The position numbers and the translations under genes are program-made. This document shows, piece by piece, positions 38,038 to 47,035 of a stretch of DNA of 64,000 nucleotides. Positions within the stretch are counted from its first letter, which is position 1. The number at the start of each line of letters is the position of its first letter. A model generated the notes under the pieces. The model was given only the letters and a program-made list of their open reading frames with translations, was not told where the DNA came from and did not search any database. The stretch comes from Ruminiclostridium sufflavum DSM 19573 (GTDB lineage Bacteria > Bacillota > Clostridia > Acetivibrionales > DSM-1351), in NCBI RefSeq assembly GCF_003208175.1, contig NZ_QKMR01000005.1, positions 62,001 to 126,000 on the forward strand, read 5' to 3'.

Positions 38038-38350
38038 TGGAGAGTATTTCTAAATAACAGCTCCTCGACAGTATAAAAACAGATAAGCTTTTTGCACGAT
38101 TCCTTCAAAGAAACCGTCTGATTTCATGTCGAAATTAGACGGTTTCTTTTTGATGCTTTATGTGCTATAATACTAATGAACTCAAATGATCCATTATTTG
38201 AGCGATTCATCGGAGGGCTTTTAATGAAAATAAAGCTGGATAAGATGTCGGGGTTATTCCCGGTATTTTATCCGGCTTTTTTGATTTCAAAAGCGCAAAA
38301 CGTGAACATAAAAGCAAAGCACAGGGATGATTTCAGGAGGACAACATCAC
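38038..38350. other. spacer before the MATE gene
   Basis: 313 bases holding the terminator of the membrane-protein gene and the MATE ribosome site. A reading frame entering here (38176 onward) is a shadow of the MATE gene. Confidence 0.5.
38108..38152 (+). terminator. terminator after the membrane-protein gene
   Basis: AAAGAAACCGTCT pairs perfectly with AGACGGTTTCTTT around a 17-base loop, ending in Ts. Confidence 0.88.
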
Positions 38351-39763
38351 ATGAATGTTCAAAATGCAAGTCTCAAGCCAATCAACAAGCAATTTACCAA
38401 ATATGTAATCCCTTCTGTTATAGGAATGGTTGTACAAGCCCTTTATACTGTTTTGGACGGTATCGTCGTAGGGCAGGGAATTGGAGAAATAGGACTGGCC
38501 GCCATAAATATCGTCTTCCCTTTTGGCATGATTGTTATTGCGCTGGCCATGTTGATCTCGGTAGGTGGCGCCAACGTTTATTCGTTTTACAAGGGTCAGG
38601 AAGAAGCGGCAAAAGCGAACAGTATCTTCTGTCAATGTCTGACACTTTCCGCTGCAGTCGGCGCTGTGCTGGCCTGCGCAGGGTTTCTTTTCCGGGAGTC
38701 ACTGGCCTTGTTTGCGGGGGGAAACGAAGCCCTGCTGCCCTCCGCTACTGCTTACTTGAAGTGGCTGGCGCCCTTTTCCCTCTTTCAAATGATCGTCTGC
38801 TGCCTTTCTATTTTTGTGCGGAATGATTATGCCCCCAGACTTGTCATGATTGCGACGGTTACCGGAGCAGTCATCAATGCGATCCTTGATGTTGTCTTTA
38901 TTCTGGTTCTCCATTACGGTATTGAAGTGGCGGCCATGACAAACGGCATCGGAATGCTTATAGAGATTGCATTCTACGCAACTCATTTTGCCGGTAAAAA
39001 GGGTATGCTGCGGATCAAAAAGCCCGTTTTCAATTTTGCTGATATGAAACGGGTATTCAGCAATGGGCTTGCTACATTCCTGATGGAGTTCAGCCTGCCT
39101 GCGGTTACATTTTCTTTTAATCTGGCAATCATTCACACAGTGGGGACATTGGGAGTGACAGCCTATTCGATTGTCGGCTATATATGCGCCATCATGAACA
39201 TGGTATTGATCGGTGTTACCCAGGGTGTACAACCGCTCATGAGCTTCTGCCACGGCAAGGGTGATAAAAAGTCATTTTCTCATGCATATTCCCTTGGGAT
39301 GCGAACCAATATTATCGTCCCGGTGATATTGGTGGGCCTTTGTTTCGCCTTCAGTGAAGGACTCGTAGCTCTGTTCCGCTCAGACAACCCGGAATTAACC
39401 GCTTTAACGAGCCATATGCTTCGGCTTTATCCGTTCGCGTATATCGCCATAGGGGTTACACTGATGAATATCCTCTATTTCCAGACCACAGAGCGAAACG
39501 CCTTTTCTGCAGTAATTTCTTTCTTGCGTTGCATCGGTTTCATACAATTCTTTCTGTTGGTATCTGTCTATCTGTTTGACGGACAAGGACTCTACCTCGC
39601 CTTTTTTGCCGGCGAGTTGTGCCATTTGATTATTTCACAGATATTGGTGAAACGGGCGAAGCTCTTGGGAGATACAGCAGTGCAAATACAGAGGGGCCTC
39701 ATCGAACAGGATAGTAAAGGTGAAAGTGAATCGGATATTGCATCAAGGGATTTGGCGGACTGA
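38351..39763 (+). CDS. MATE-family multidrug exporter
   Basis: Twelve-helix sodium- or proton-driven exporter of drugs or other cations. N-terminal half opens with LKPINKQFTKYVIPSVIGMV and LYTVLDGIVVGQGIGE; the second half has TAYSIVGYICAIMNMVLIGV then TQGVQPLMSFCHGKGDKK, a typical MATE pattern. Length 470 is normal. AGGAGG lies ten bases before ATG 38351. G+C content is higher than in the flanking core genes, fitting horizontal acquisition. Substrate unknown. Confidence 0.92.
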   Translation: MNVQNASLKPINKQFTKYVIPSVIGMVVQALYTVLDGIVVGQGIGEIGLAAINIVFPFGMIVIALAMLISVGGANVYSFYKGQEEAAKANSIFCQCLTLSAAVGAVLACAGFLFRESLALFAGGNEALLPSATAYLKWLAPFSLFQMIVCCLSIFVRNDYAPRLVMIATVTGAVINAILDVVFILVLHYGIEVAAMTNGIGMLIEIAFYATHFAGKKGMLRIKKPVFNFADMKRVFSNGLATFLMEFSLPAVTFSFNLAIIHTVGTLGVTAYSIVGYICAIMNMVLIGVTQGVQPLMSFCHGKGDKKSFSHAYSLGMRTNIIVPVILVGLCFAFSEGLVALFRSDNPELTALTSHMLRLYPFAYIAIGVTLMNILYFQTTERNAFSAVISFLRCIGFIQFFLLVSVYLFDGQGLYLAFFAGELCHLIISQILVKRAKLLGDTAVQIQRGLIEQDSKGESESDIASRDLAD

Positions 39764-40310
39764 TTGCACCAAAAGAGGTTAATCTGTGCTTAAAAACATA
39801 AATTTCTTTTGCATGGTTCCCTCAAAAAACTCTATGTGTCGGAGATGAACACTTTTGAATTGTGCCTATAAAGAGGAATCTTAATTTTTGCCTGAAAGAA
39901 TGCCATAGGGAAGTTTTTTTTATTTTGAGTGTGGAAAAACTTGAAAGGTTGCAGATGCGTCCGTTTTAGATGACCTTTTAATTTTGAACAGTTCTTATTG
40001 GACTGAATAAAATTGAAGGCCATTTTTCTTGCCCGGAAGCTTTATGTCAAAGTTTCATGGCATTGCCATATAAATACTGATGTTCAAATTTAATTATACG
40101 AAAAAGCTGAAAATCAGAGACAAAAAACTAAATATTACGGCTTTTGAACTCTTTGTTCAAGTTGATGCCGTCCGCAATAGCCTTAAAACAGACATCTCAA
40201 TAATAATCAAACTGAACAGAGATGTGCAAATGGCTTAGCTTATGCAGATAAATAAACTGTTTCAGACTCTTGTGCATAAGCGAAATTGAAATGTAAAGCG
40301 ATTCGTTACA

Positions 40311-40339
40311 TTGACATAATAATAGTATCATGATAAAGT
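40311..40339 (+). promoter_or_regulatory. promoter of the methyltransferase leader
   Basis: TTGACA, 17-base spacer, TAAAGT. It begins a leader of about 230 bases. Confidence 0.65.
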
Positions 40340-40372
40340 AAATTTGTAAATTAAAGAAAGAGTGGTGTGTTG

Positions 40373-40527
40373 ATGTCGGTCATCCTGTAAGGATTTATGT
40401 TAAAGACATGAGATGAGCAGTTGTACTGCTTTTATTTGTGTTATCAAAAACTGCCTTACAGATTGAATGAGCATCCATTTTTTATAATGGTGTAGTTTGT
40501 AGCGCAGTAATTATACTGTGCTTTTTT
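40373..40527 (+). promoter_or_regulatory. attenuator-like leader with mini-ORF and two hairpins
   Basis: A possible leader peptide MSVIL (40373-40390) is followed by a hairpin AGCAGT-TGT-ACTGCT with Ts. A second, stronger terminator follows, GCGCAGTA-ATTA-TACTGTGC with six Ts (40502-40527), ending 48 bases before the methyltransferase start. The arrangement resembles the leaders of antibiotic-inducible resistance genes in Firmicutes. Confidence 0.5.
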
Positions 40528-40574
40528 ATTTTCTTTCTATAAGGCGAAAATCAAAATTAGAGAGGAAGAAGACT

Positions 40575-41300
40575 ATGTATACATTTACAGACCGGTTTAT
40601 GTTCAATAATGAAAATATTAAGTTCCTGAAAAAAACAATGATGGGGCCAAATGCCATGCGGGTGTCTGAGGAATTAGCGTCGCACCTGAACATCAACGAG
40701 AATATGCGAATCCTTGACCTCGGCTGTGGGAACGGTCTTTCCACGCTTTATCTGACGAAAAGGTATGGAGCATCCGTTTTTGCCGCCGACCTTTGGATTT
40801 CGCCAACTGAAAATTATGAGCGATTCAAATCTATCGGGATTGATGATAGGGTCGTTCCGGTTTCCGTAGATGCGACTAAGGGGCTGCCTTTCGCAAACGA
40901 ATATTTTGACCTGCTCTTTAGTGTGGATGCTTACCATTATTTTGGTGACACAGCAGAAATGCTGCCGTCGCTCATTCCTTTTGTGAAAAAGGATGGCTAT
41001 ATCGCTGTAGCGGTTCCCGGACTAAAATATGAGTTTGGGAAAAATGTCCCTGATGAAATGAAGCCGTTTTGGAATGACGAAGTGGCAAGGACTATACACT
41101 CTCTTGACTGGTGGAAGGAGTTATGGGGCAGGGAAAAGGGTATTGAAATAGTGGATATCTGCGAAATGGCCTGCTGCAAGCAAGCATGGGAGGAATGGCT
41201 TACCGCATATCATCCCGTTGTTGCGGAGGACATAAAAATGATGAAAGCAGAAAACGGAAAGTATTTTAATCTTGTTCAAATGATTGCTAAAGTGCTTTGA
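40575..41300 (+). CDS. SAM-dependent methyltransferase (class I)
   Basis: Cytoplasmic methyltransferase with motif I MRILDLGCGNGLSTLYL (about residues 43-59), an acidic motif II (VFAADLW) and motif IV-like FDLLFSVDAYHYFGD. Residues 1-35 and the Trp-rich C-terminal part (WWKELWGREKG) would form the substrate cap. Fold resembles the UbiE type; the target is not known. GAGGAAGAAG lies before ATG 40575; in-frame residues upstream of it lie across the terminator. The leader suggests inducible expression. Confidence 0.82.
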   Translation: MYTFTDRFMFNNENIKFLKKTMMGPNAMRVSEELASHLNINENMRILDLGCGNGLSTLYLTKRYGASVFAADLWISPTENYERFKSIGIDDRVVPVSVDATKGLPFANEYFDLLFSVDAYHYFGDTAEMLPSLIPFVKKDGYIAVAVPGLKYEFGKNVPDEMKPFWNDEVARTIHSLDWWKELWGREKGIEIVDICEMACCKQAWEEWLTAYHPVVAEDIKMMKAENGKYFNLVQMIAKVL

Positions 41301-41471
41301 ATACGTTTCCGGTTTATTATTCGTCTTGGTTTCCAAGGATGGCCTGCCCACCTCAAGGTAAAACAATTGTATTAATTGATGTACCCTCCGTGCTATATCT
41401 GTGATATGAAAAAGCTGATTGCAGCCAGTCAAAACGGCAATATATAAAATAACCAATTACTTCGAGGTTAT

Positions 41472-41517
41472 CAGGCTGAAACAGATGCAGAATTGTATCT
41501 GTTTCAGCCTGTTTTTT
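41472..41517 (+). terminator. strong terminator before the VOC gene
   Basis: AGGCTGAAACAGAT pairs perfectly with ATCTGTTTCAGCCT around a 10-base loop, followed by six Ts. It lies 70 bases before the next gene and about 170 after the methyltransferase. Confidence 0.9.
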
Positions 41518-41586
41518 CATGTTATACTTAAAAAACAGGACAAAAACGCTGTTTAAACATAATTTATATTATTGGAGGAAACTCAA

Positions 41587-42051
41587 ATGAAATATCAAGG
41601 AGTTTGCATTGCAGTGAAAGATATAAGTCTTTCCAAAAGGTTTTATCAGGATTTATTTAAGCTTGAGGTGTTTCAAGACTATGGCAGAAATATTTCCTTT
41701 GGAGGATTGTCTTTGCAGCAGGACTTTGATTGGCTGTTAGGTATTCCGAAAAAAAGCGTCTTGAAGGAATCTAATAATATGGAGCTGTACTTTGAGGAAA
41801 GTGAATTTGACGACTTCATTGCAAAATTAGAGCAGCGCAACGACATTAGGTATATAGGGGATGGCGTTAAGGAAGCTGAATGGGGACAACGCTCCGTCCG
41901 TTTTTATGATTTGGATGGACATATTATTGAAGTTGGCGAGAATATGAAGAAGGTTGTAAAACGGTTCCTTGATTCCGGGCTGTCAATGGCGGAAACCTCC
42001 AAACGCATGGAAGTTTCCTTATCGGATTTAGAAATGCTTTTAAATAGTTGA
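41587..42051 (+). CDS. VOC (glyoxalase/bleomycin-resistance) family protein
   Basis: 154 residues. Residues 1-115 form a vicinal-oxygen-chelate domain: VCIAVKDISLSKRFYQDLFK, then WGQRSVRFYDLDGHIIEVGE, with the C-terminal Glu of a metal site. An unusual extra 40-residue tail (FLDSGLSMAETSKRMEVS) looks like a small helix-turn-helix. Such proteins are often annotated as antibiotic-resistance or lyase-type, but the substrate cannot be read. GGAGGAAA lies before ATG 41587; TTG 41572 overlaps the site. Confidence 0.85.
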   Translation: MKYQGVCIAVKDISLSKRFYQDLFKLEVFQDYGRNISFGGLSLQQDFDWLLGIPKKSVLKESNNMELYFEESEFDDFIAKLEQRNDIRYIGDGVKEAEWGQRSVRFYDLDGHIIEVGENMKKVVKRFLDSGLSMAETSKRMEVSLSDLEMLLNS

Positions 42052-42351
42052 TTCCTTTGTGGTATACAAAGTATGCTCCGGTATCGGAGATAACCTAATC
42101 CTGAATTATAGGTTCGTGTAAAAATGCGCTGAAACGTGTTTTATTGTGAAAAGCGTGTATAATATAAGTATAAATATGATATTGTCTCAAAGGTGATGTC
42201 TGTTCCTTAATAGTACTTTGAAGATAAAGGGTTTCATAGGTTTTCGGACTTTATGGAATCCTTTGTTTTTTGCAAAAATCCAGAGGGCAAAAAGTGAACC
42301 ATTTGCAATCTCGTGCCTATTAACAAGTGTACGGGATTTGCAAAGGAGGCG
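42052..42351. other. spacer before the sigma-factor gene
   Basis: 300 bases; holds the second copy of the hairpin repeat and an extended -10-like TGTATAAT near 42159-42166. Nothing else recognised. Confidence 0.4.
42224..42283 (+). repeat. hairpin repeat element, copy 2
   Basis: 60 bases, about 88% identical to 36178-36238. Most changes inside the stem keep pairing through G-T wobbles (TTTCA with TGGAA). It lies 68 bases before the preferred sigma-factor start. Confidence 0.75.
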
Positions 42352-42906
42352 ATGAAAGTAGGTTTGGAAATGTTACGCGTAATAAAAGCTAATCAAACAA
42401 TCCCGCGCTGTATGTTTGCGGAGTTAGTAGATGACTACGGCGATTCGGTTTACAAGTTTTGCCGAAGTCTGACGTATTCTAAAGAGGATGCAGACGACTT
42501 GTTTCAAGAAACATTTTTAAGAGTATTGGAGCAGTTACCTAAGGTGGATAACTCAGAGAATCCGAAAGGCTTTCTCTTTTCTTCTGCGCTGTATATATGG
42601 AAAGGTTGGAAGCGCAGGTATGCCCGGCGAAAACGGTTAGCACCCACAGAGCCTTTTGACGAAGCAGCAGCGGGAGGAGAAAGTATGGAAGAAGATTTTC
42701 TTGTACGGGAGGAAGCCCATATTGTCCGCGAGCTGGTTGAAAGCTTGCCGGACAAATTTAAGGTCCCGGTTATCCTGTACTATACTGTTGAAATGAGTGT
42801 GCCTGATATTGCATTGTCTATGAAAATACCGCCCGGCACGGTTAAAAGCAGGCTGTTCAAGGCGCGGAAACTTATTGAGAAAGGATTGAAGGAGCATGAA
42901 GAATAA
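42352..42906 (+). CDS. ECF-type RNA polymerase sigma factor
   Basis: Sigma-70 family factor with region 2 (VYKFCRSLTYSKEDADDLFQ, ETFLRVLEQLP) and region 4 (LVESLPDKFKVPVILYYTVE, then IALSMKIPPGTVKSRLFKAR). No other domain. The start is uncertain: AAGGAGG lies only two bases before ATG 42352; a GTG at 42313 and an ATG at 42370 are in frame. It overlaps the next gene by 11 bases, the normal sigma and anti-sigma coupling. Probably governs a small regulon including its own operon. Confidence 0.88.
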   Translation: MKVGLEMLRVIKANQTIPRCMFAELVDDYGDSVYKFCRSLTYSKEDADDLFQETFLRVLEQLPKVDNSENPKGFLFSSALYIWKGWKRRYARRKRLAPTEPFDEAAAGGESMEEDFLVREEAHIVRELVESLPDKFKVPVILYYTVEMSVPDIALSMKIPPGTVKSRLFKARKLIEKGLKEHEE

Positions 42907-44023
42907 AAATTATGATGTGGACGGATTGCTCAAAAAAGCATTAAAAAGCACAGAAACGCCGGATACAGCGTTAGTGCAAAAAGTAAAATTAAATTATATC
43001 AAGGAGGGAGCTCTTTTGAGAAAACCCAAGTTTAAAAATTATTTTGGAACAGCTGCCGCTGTTATTGTTGCAGTTATGCTTGTAACTACTACGGCGTTTG
43101 CGGCATGGCATTTTTTGAAGCCGGAAGATATAGCACAAAAAACAGAAGATTATGCGTTGAGTGCAGCATTTGAAAGCAAAACCGCCATAAATATCAACGA
43201 ATCAAAGACAAGCGGCGATTATATATTTACCCTGCTTGCCGTTGTATCCGGCAAGGACATTACTGATAAGCCGTATTACAAAAATGGGGAGGTACAGCTT
43301 GAACGTACCTATGCGGTAGTGGCGATTCAGAAGGCAGACGGTTCACAAATGACGGCAGATGAGGGGACGCATAATTTTTTTGCCTCTCCGCTTGTGAAGG
43401 GCTTGAAGCCTTGGGAAGTGAACGCTGCTACATTAGGCGGCGCATATGTTGAAACGGTAACGGAAGGAGTTATGTACCGGCTTGTAGAGTGTGATGATAT
43501 TACGATGTTTGCCGACCGTGGTTTATATTTTGCAATATGTGACAGTACCTTTATCTGCAACACTACTTTCAAATTCAATGAACAGACTGGCGAAATTGCT
43601 GTAAATCCAGCTTATAAAGGAGCAAGCGCAATTTTTGATTTGCCGCTTGACAAGAAGCTGGCTGATCCCTCGAAAGCTGCTGAGCTATTGAAGGGCTTGA
43701 AAAGTTCTCAAGACACAAACGTGGATTTTGAGAATGGAGGATATGATATAAACTGGAATAACGCAAAGGCTGTTGAGTGGTCTAGAGTACCCCTTAAAGT
43801 CGACGGCAAAGGATATTTCAGTTATGAGTGGAGCTCTGACGGGAAATCGGACGATACTGTTGGCAGCGGTTCAATTTCCGCAAAAGTTACCGACATTTTT
43901 ACGAGTGACAGCATGAGCTCAGCTATTGTCAATGTAATGAAGTCTGACGAAGCTACATATGCCTTGCGGGTTGTAAAATCGGAGGACGGCACGTTTACCG
44001 GAATGATTGTAATAGCACAATAA
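42896..44023 (+). CDS. anti-sigma factor-like membrane protein (DUF4179-like)
   Basis: 375 residues: a cytoplasmic N-terminus of about 47 residues that would hold the sigma factor, one membrane helix (TAAAVIVAVMLVTTTAFAAW, about 50-69), and a large extracytoplasmic domain rich in beta strands. The layout and overlap with the sigma gene match clostridial anti-sigma proteins of the DUF4179 type. AAGGAGC lies inside the sigma gene, just before the start. The outside domain would sense an envelope signal; no zinc-finger anti-sigma motif is seen. Confidence 0.75.
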   Translation: MKNKNYDVDGLLKKALKSTETPDTALVQKVKLNYIKEGALLRKPKFKNYFGTAAAVIVAVMLVTTTAFAAWHFLKPEDIAQKTEDYALSAAFESKTAININESKTSGDYIFTLLAVVSGKDITDKPYYKNGEVQLERTYAVVAIQKADGSQMTADEGTHNFFASPLVKGLKPWEVNAATLGGAYVETVTEGVMYRLVECDDITMFADRGLYFAICDSTFICNTTFKFNEQTGEIAVNPAYKGASAIFDLPLDKKLADPSKAAELLKGLKSSQDTNVDFENGGYDINWNNAKAVEWSRVPLKVDGKGYFSYEWSSDGKSDDTVGSGSISAKVTDIFTSDSMSSAIVNVMKSDEATYALRVVKSEDGTFTGMIVIAQ

Positions 44024-44035
44024 AACATATAACCC

Positions 44036-44082
44036 TCCCTGCATTTCGTTTTTGCAGTACAAGAACGGAATGCAGGTTTTTT
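44036..44082 (+). terminator. terminator after the sigma/anti-sigma operon
   Basis: CCTGCATTTCGT pairs with ACGGAATGCAGG (one wobble), then six Ts. Confidence 0.85.
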
Positions 44083-44261
44083 CTGCAACGGATACCACAT
44101 GCTTTGGGCGTATCCTAAAAAGCAGATAGCTTTAACAGGAGAAATAATTTTTATTGGCTTATCACACAAATTTTTCCAAATTAAAAGGGGATAGTAATTA
44201 AATGTAGAATAATAATCATATAATACTTCGTACCAAATTTTTATTTAAGGGAGAGTAAAAA

Positions 44262-44627
44262 ATGAAGAGAGAAGATTTTATTTTAAGTGACCCTTATTAT
44301 GAAACAGAAGCTGAAGGAATTTTAATTAAAATTCACAGGGACTTTTTGAATCAAAGCTCTATCGCGTACGCCAATAAAATATTTGAATTGTATTTGTACA
44401 AGAAATCCGAAGTGATAGATTATGTTTTAAATCACAGTGTTCTGGATTTCTATAAAAGCAGATATGCAAGGAATGAAATAGCTGAGAAATTAAATGAAGC
44501 AGATATAGAAATCATGAATGACAGATGGGGCTGTCTTACATGGAGAAACCATAATCTGGATGAGCATATAATACAAGTTGAGTTTAATGATGAGATGCAG
44601 TTATCTTATGTGAGCATAGATGGTTAA
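44262..44627 (+). CDS. hypothetical protein
   Basis: 121 residues, soluble, no family recognised. Helical N-terminal half (SIAYANKIFELYLYKKSEVI) and a strand-rich end (LTWRNHNLDEHIIQVEFNDE). Good ribosome site AAGGGAGAG six bases before ATG 44262 and its own terminator, so it is a real gene. Lone small proteins of this kind in islands are sometimes toxin-immunity proteins, but no toxin is next to it. It may be the last gene of the accessory region. Confidence 0.7.
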   Translation: MKREDFILSDPYYETEAEGILIKIHRDFLNQSSIAYANKIFELYLYKKSEVIDYVLNHSVLDFYKSRYARNEIAEKLNEADIEIMNDRWGCLTWRNHNLDEHIIQVEFNDEMQLSYVSIDG

Positions 44628-44690
44628 CGAAACTTATAATAATACAAGTATCGCGGCTATGGAAAGTTGAATTGAAAAAAATGCTTTTAA

Positions 44691-44728
44691 AAATGTAAGC
44701 TCCATGTTTAAGGGGCTTACATTTTTTA
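44691..44728 (+). terminator. terminator after the hypothetical gene
   Basis: AAATGTAAGC plus CC pairs with GG plus GCTTACATTT, followed by Ts. It lies near the end of the convergent glycosyltransferase gene and marks the probable right edge of the island. Confidence 0.8.
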
Positions 44729-44755
44729 GAGGTTTTTGACAGGTCATACCGCTTT

Positions 44756-45769
44756 TCAAGTAAAGATATATTTCTTTTGAGTGAAATAGCTTACAAAAAA
44801 TAAAATAGCTTCGGTTAGAATTTTGCTTATAAAAAGGGACAATGACATTGTATCCGTAAAGAAATCAAGCATCAGATAATTACAGATAAGAATTGCTGCT
44901 ACCAAACAGTAATACTTTATTAAAGCTTTTCTGTGTAGCTGCTTTTTAGCGTTAAACACTAAATTTTTGTTTAAGATATAATTAACAAGGGAGCTCACAG
45001 CTCTGGCCGCTATTACCGAAATAAGCAGATTTTTTGTAATGCGGTTGAAGATAAACAGGCAAATAAAATCAATAATGCCGCAGGCAGCTGAAGAAAAGCA
45101 GAAGCTCAAAATAGGCAGATATATTTTTACAGAATCCCGAACGGGGTGAAAATGACTGCTTTTGTTGTTGTTTTCGTATATTGTCTTTATAGGAATGCAA
45201 AACAATTCATAGCCTGATGACTTTGCCTCCAGCAGTTGATTCATCTCATATTCATACCGGTTTCCTTTTATTTGAATCAGCCAGGAAAGCATATTGGCTG
45301 AGAAGCCTCTGAGGCCTGTCTGTGTATCGGTTATCTTGCAGCCGGAAGCAAGAGAGAAAATAAAGCCTGTAATTTTGTTCCCTATCAGGCTTTTTAAAGG
45401 AATTGAGCCTGTAAATTCCCTGCATCCCAAAATGACGGAATTTTTGTGCCAGACTATGCTTTCGGCAATTTTAATAATGTCCTGCCATGTATGCTGACCA
45501 TCGCAATCGGCACAAACTATGCCTTCCTTTTCTATACCTTTCTGCAATAAATAGGTAAATGCGGTTTTTAATGCGGCTCCTTTTCCTAGATTGATTTTAT
45601 GGCTTAGCACAATACAGCCTTCAAATCCGGCCTGTGTGAATATGGCTTTGTATTTTTCGGCGCTGCCGTCATTTACAACAATTATGCCGTAATCACTGTT
45701 TTCTCTTATAGCCCTTATTAGCTCGATTAGCTTTTTATCCGGTTCGTATGCGGGAATTATAATTTTCAT
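44756..45769 (-). CDS. family 2 glycosyltransferase fused to a GtrA-like membrane domain
   Basis: Residues 1-215 are a GT2 catalytic domain (IIIPAYEPDKKLIELI, VVNDGS, CADCDGQH as the DxD-type metal site, GLRGFSANM). Residues 225-337 form four membrane helices of the GtrA type (FFTQKKYIF-like end). Such fusions transfer a sugar to a lipid carrier or move the lipid-linked sugar across the membrane for wall or surface glycan decoration. AAAGGAAAA precedes ATG 45769. It starts 17 bases after the phosphodiester glycosidase gene upstream, so the two form an operon. Confidence 0.88.
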   Translation of the reverse strand: MKIIIPAYEPDKKLIELIRAIRENSDYGIIVVNDGSAEKYKAIFTQAGFEGCIVLSHKINLGKGAALKTAFTYLLQKGIEKEGIVCADCDGQHTWQDIIKIAESIVWHKNSVILGCREFTGSIPLKSLIGNKITGFIFSLASGCKITDTQTGLRGFSANMLSWLIQIKGNRYEYEMNQLLEAKSSGYELFCIPIKTIYENNNKSSHFHPVRDSVKIYLPILSFCFSSAACGIIDFICLFIFNRITKNLLISVIAARAVSSLVNYILNKNLVFNAKKQLHRKALIKYYCLVAAILICNYLMLDFFTDTMSLSLFISKILTEAILFFVSYFTQKKYIFT

Positions 45770-45786
45770 AAGGAAATTTTCCTTTC

Positions 45787-46770
45787 TCAGCCGATGTATA
45801 AAATATCACTGACACCACGTTCTTTATTTTTACCAAGGGGATTATTTATAACCTCACCGTTAAAATACATCGTTGAAGAGCCACCTCCATCAAGATTATA
45901 GGCATCTGTGCAGCCCAGGCTTTCAAAAAGCTGAGCAAATTCAGTCAATGTCATTCCCTTGCTGTAGCCCTTGCTTCTGCCGTCTACCACTACAAAGACA
46001 TAATGATTGGCGGAAATAACACCTACTCCTGTTCTGGGATTCGAATTTTGAATTGAACGGTTGCCGAAGTTTGTGTCAATCTCTGTAGTGCCGAAATCGG
46101 TAACGGCAGAAGAAGCTTTGACAAGTACAGGCCCAAAGGACAGCGTTTGTGTAACACCCTGCGAAATTAATTCTTCAGCTGTTGTTCCGGTTTCATCATA
46201 GGTCGTCATGGTTCCGTTCTCATAAAATGCCAAACCTGTCCGTGCAGGAATATCTCTGAATATTTCTCCGTTGCGGATTACTATTCCGTCATCACGGAAA
46301 CCGTAATAGTCGCCGTTAATGGCTAAAATGGCATTGTTTTCTTCCGAAATCTCAGAAGTGTATTCAATAATGTTGCTTCCGAACTGATTTTTGGCAAACG
46401 CTGATTTCAGCTCGCTTGAATCCTTCAGGACAATATCTGCGACGTAATAGGTAACGGTATCACTACCAGAACCCTCGGTAATTTTTTTTATATTAATAGT
46501 TTTTGAATCACTTGTATAATTCCACTCATTACCGGAGGAGGATACGGATTCTGAATCATAGGCAGCTCCGGAGCTGCCCGTGTTAACGCTTTGAGAAGCC
46601 TGCCCTGCGGCATCGGATGCAGCGCTTGTATCAAGAGCATTGCTTATCTCGACATGCTCAATAAGGTAACGGTCCGCTAATTTATATAAAACAGTACAAA
46701 CTGCAAGAAGAAAAATAAATATGATTATAAGTATTCTTTTTTTAGTAAGCCTTCTGCTGTGCTTTGACAT
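45787..46770 (-). CDS. membrane-anchored phosphodiester glycosidase (NAGPA family)
   Basis: N-terminal anchor (KKRILIIIFIFLLAVCTVLY), a Ser/Ala-rich linker to about residue 70, then the NAGPA domain: AINGDYYGFRDDGIVIRNGE, then SFGPVLVKAS, NPRTGVGVI, DGRSKGYSKGMTL and DAYNLDGGGSSTMYFNGE. Members cleave GlcNAc or related sugars from phosphodiester links in wall polymers and exopolysaccharide. The ATG at 46770 is preferred; the GTG at 46791 overlaps the AAGGGA site. First gene of a two-gene operon with the glycosyltransferase. Confidence 0.88.
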   Translation of the reverse strand: MSKHSRRLTKKRILIIIFIFLLAVCTVLYKLADRYLIEHVEISNALDTSAASDAAGQASQSVNTGSSGAAYDSESVSSSGNEWNYTSDSKTINIKKITEGSGSDTVTYYVADIVLKDSSELKSAFAKNQFGSNIIEYTSEISEENNAILAINGDYYGFRDDGIVIRNGEIFRDIPARTGLAFYENGTMTTYDETGTTAEELISQGVTQTLSFGPVLVKASSAVTDFGTTEIDTNFGNRSIQNSNPRTGVGVISANHYVFVVVDGRSKGYSKGMTLTEFAQLFESLGCTDAYNLDGGGSSTMYFNGEVINNPLGKNKERGVSDILYIG

Positions 46771-46945
46771 TTCAGATATCAATCCCTTCACCGCTGTTCA
46801 GTCACAATTGTTTATGAAGCTTTGCTGACAGCTTCGTTGCCGTTTTTAATAAAACAGTTTTTATTGCAATTATAGTCTAAACCTTATGTGTGTTCATTTT
46901 GTCATAAAGGTGTGTACTTTTTGTGAAGGTTTAGAGAAAAGCCCG

Positions 46946-46974
46946 TTGAATTATTAAATACTATAGTTTATACT
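46946..46974 (+). promoter_or_regulatory. promoter of mscL
   Basis: TTGAAT, 17-base spacer, TATACT, ending about 60 bases before the start codon. Confidence 0.65.
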
Positions 46975-47035
46975 AAACACAAAATATATTATAGAAACCG
47001 TTTCAGTATCGGTTTGGGAAAAGGATGTGTGATAT

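Larger units (their letters stand above)
39764..40574. other. long intergenic region with a regulatory leader at its right end
   Basis: 811 bases. No convincing gene in 39764-40310: a 63-codon frame on the minus strand has no ribosome site or recognisable content. The right third carries a promoter and attenuator-like leader for the methyltransferase. Confidence 0.5.

Noticed and set aside
38176-38826. 216-codon frame on the plus strand
   Set aside because: Overlaps the MATE gene in another frame, with Arg/Cys/Trp-rich nonsense composition.
39832-40023. 63-codon minus-strand frame in the long intergenic region
   Set aside because: No ribosome site, no family resemblance and low-complexity basic content.
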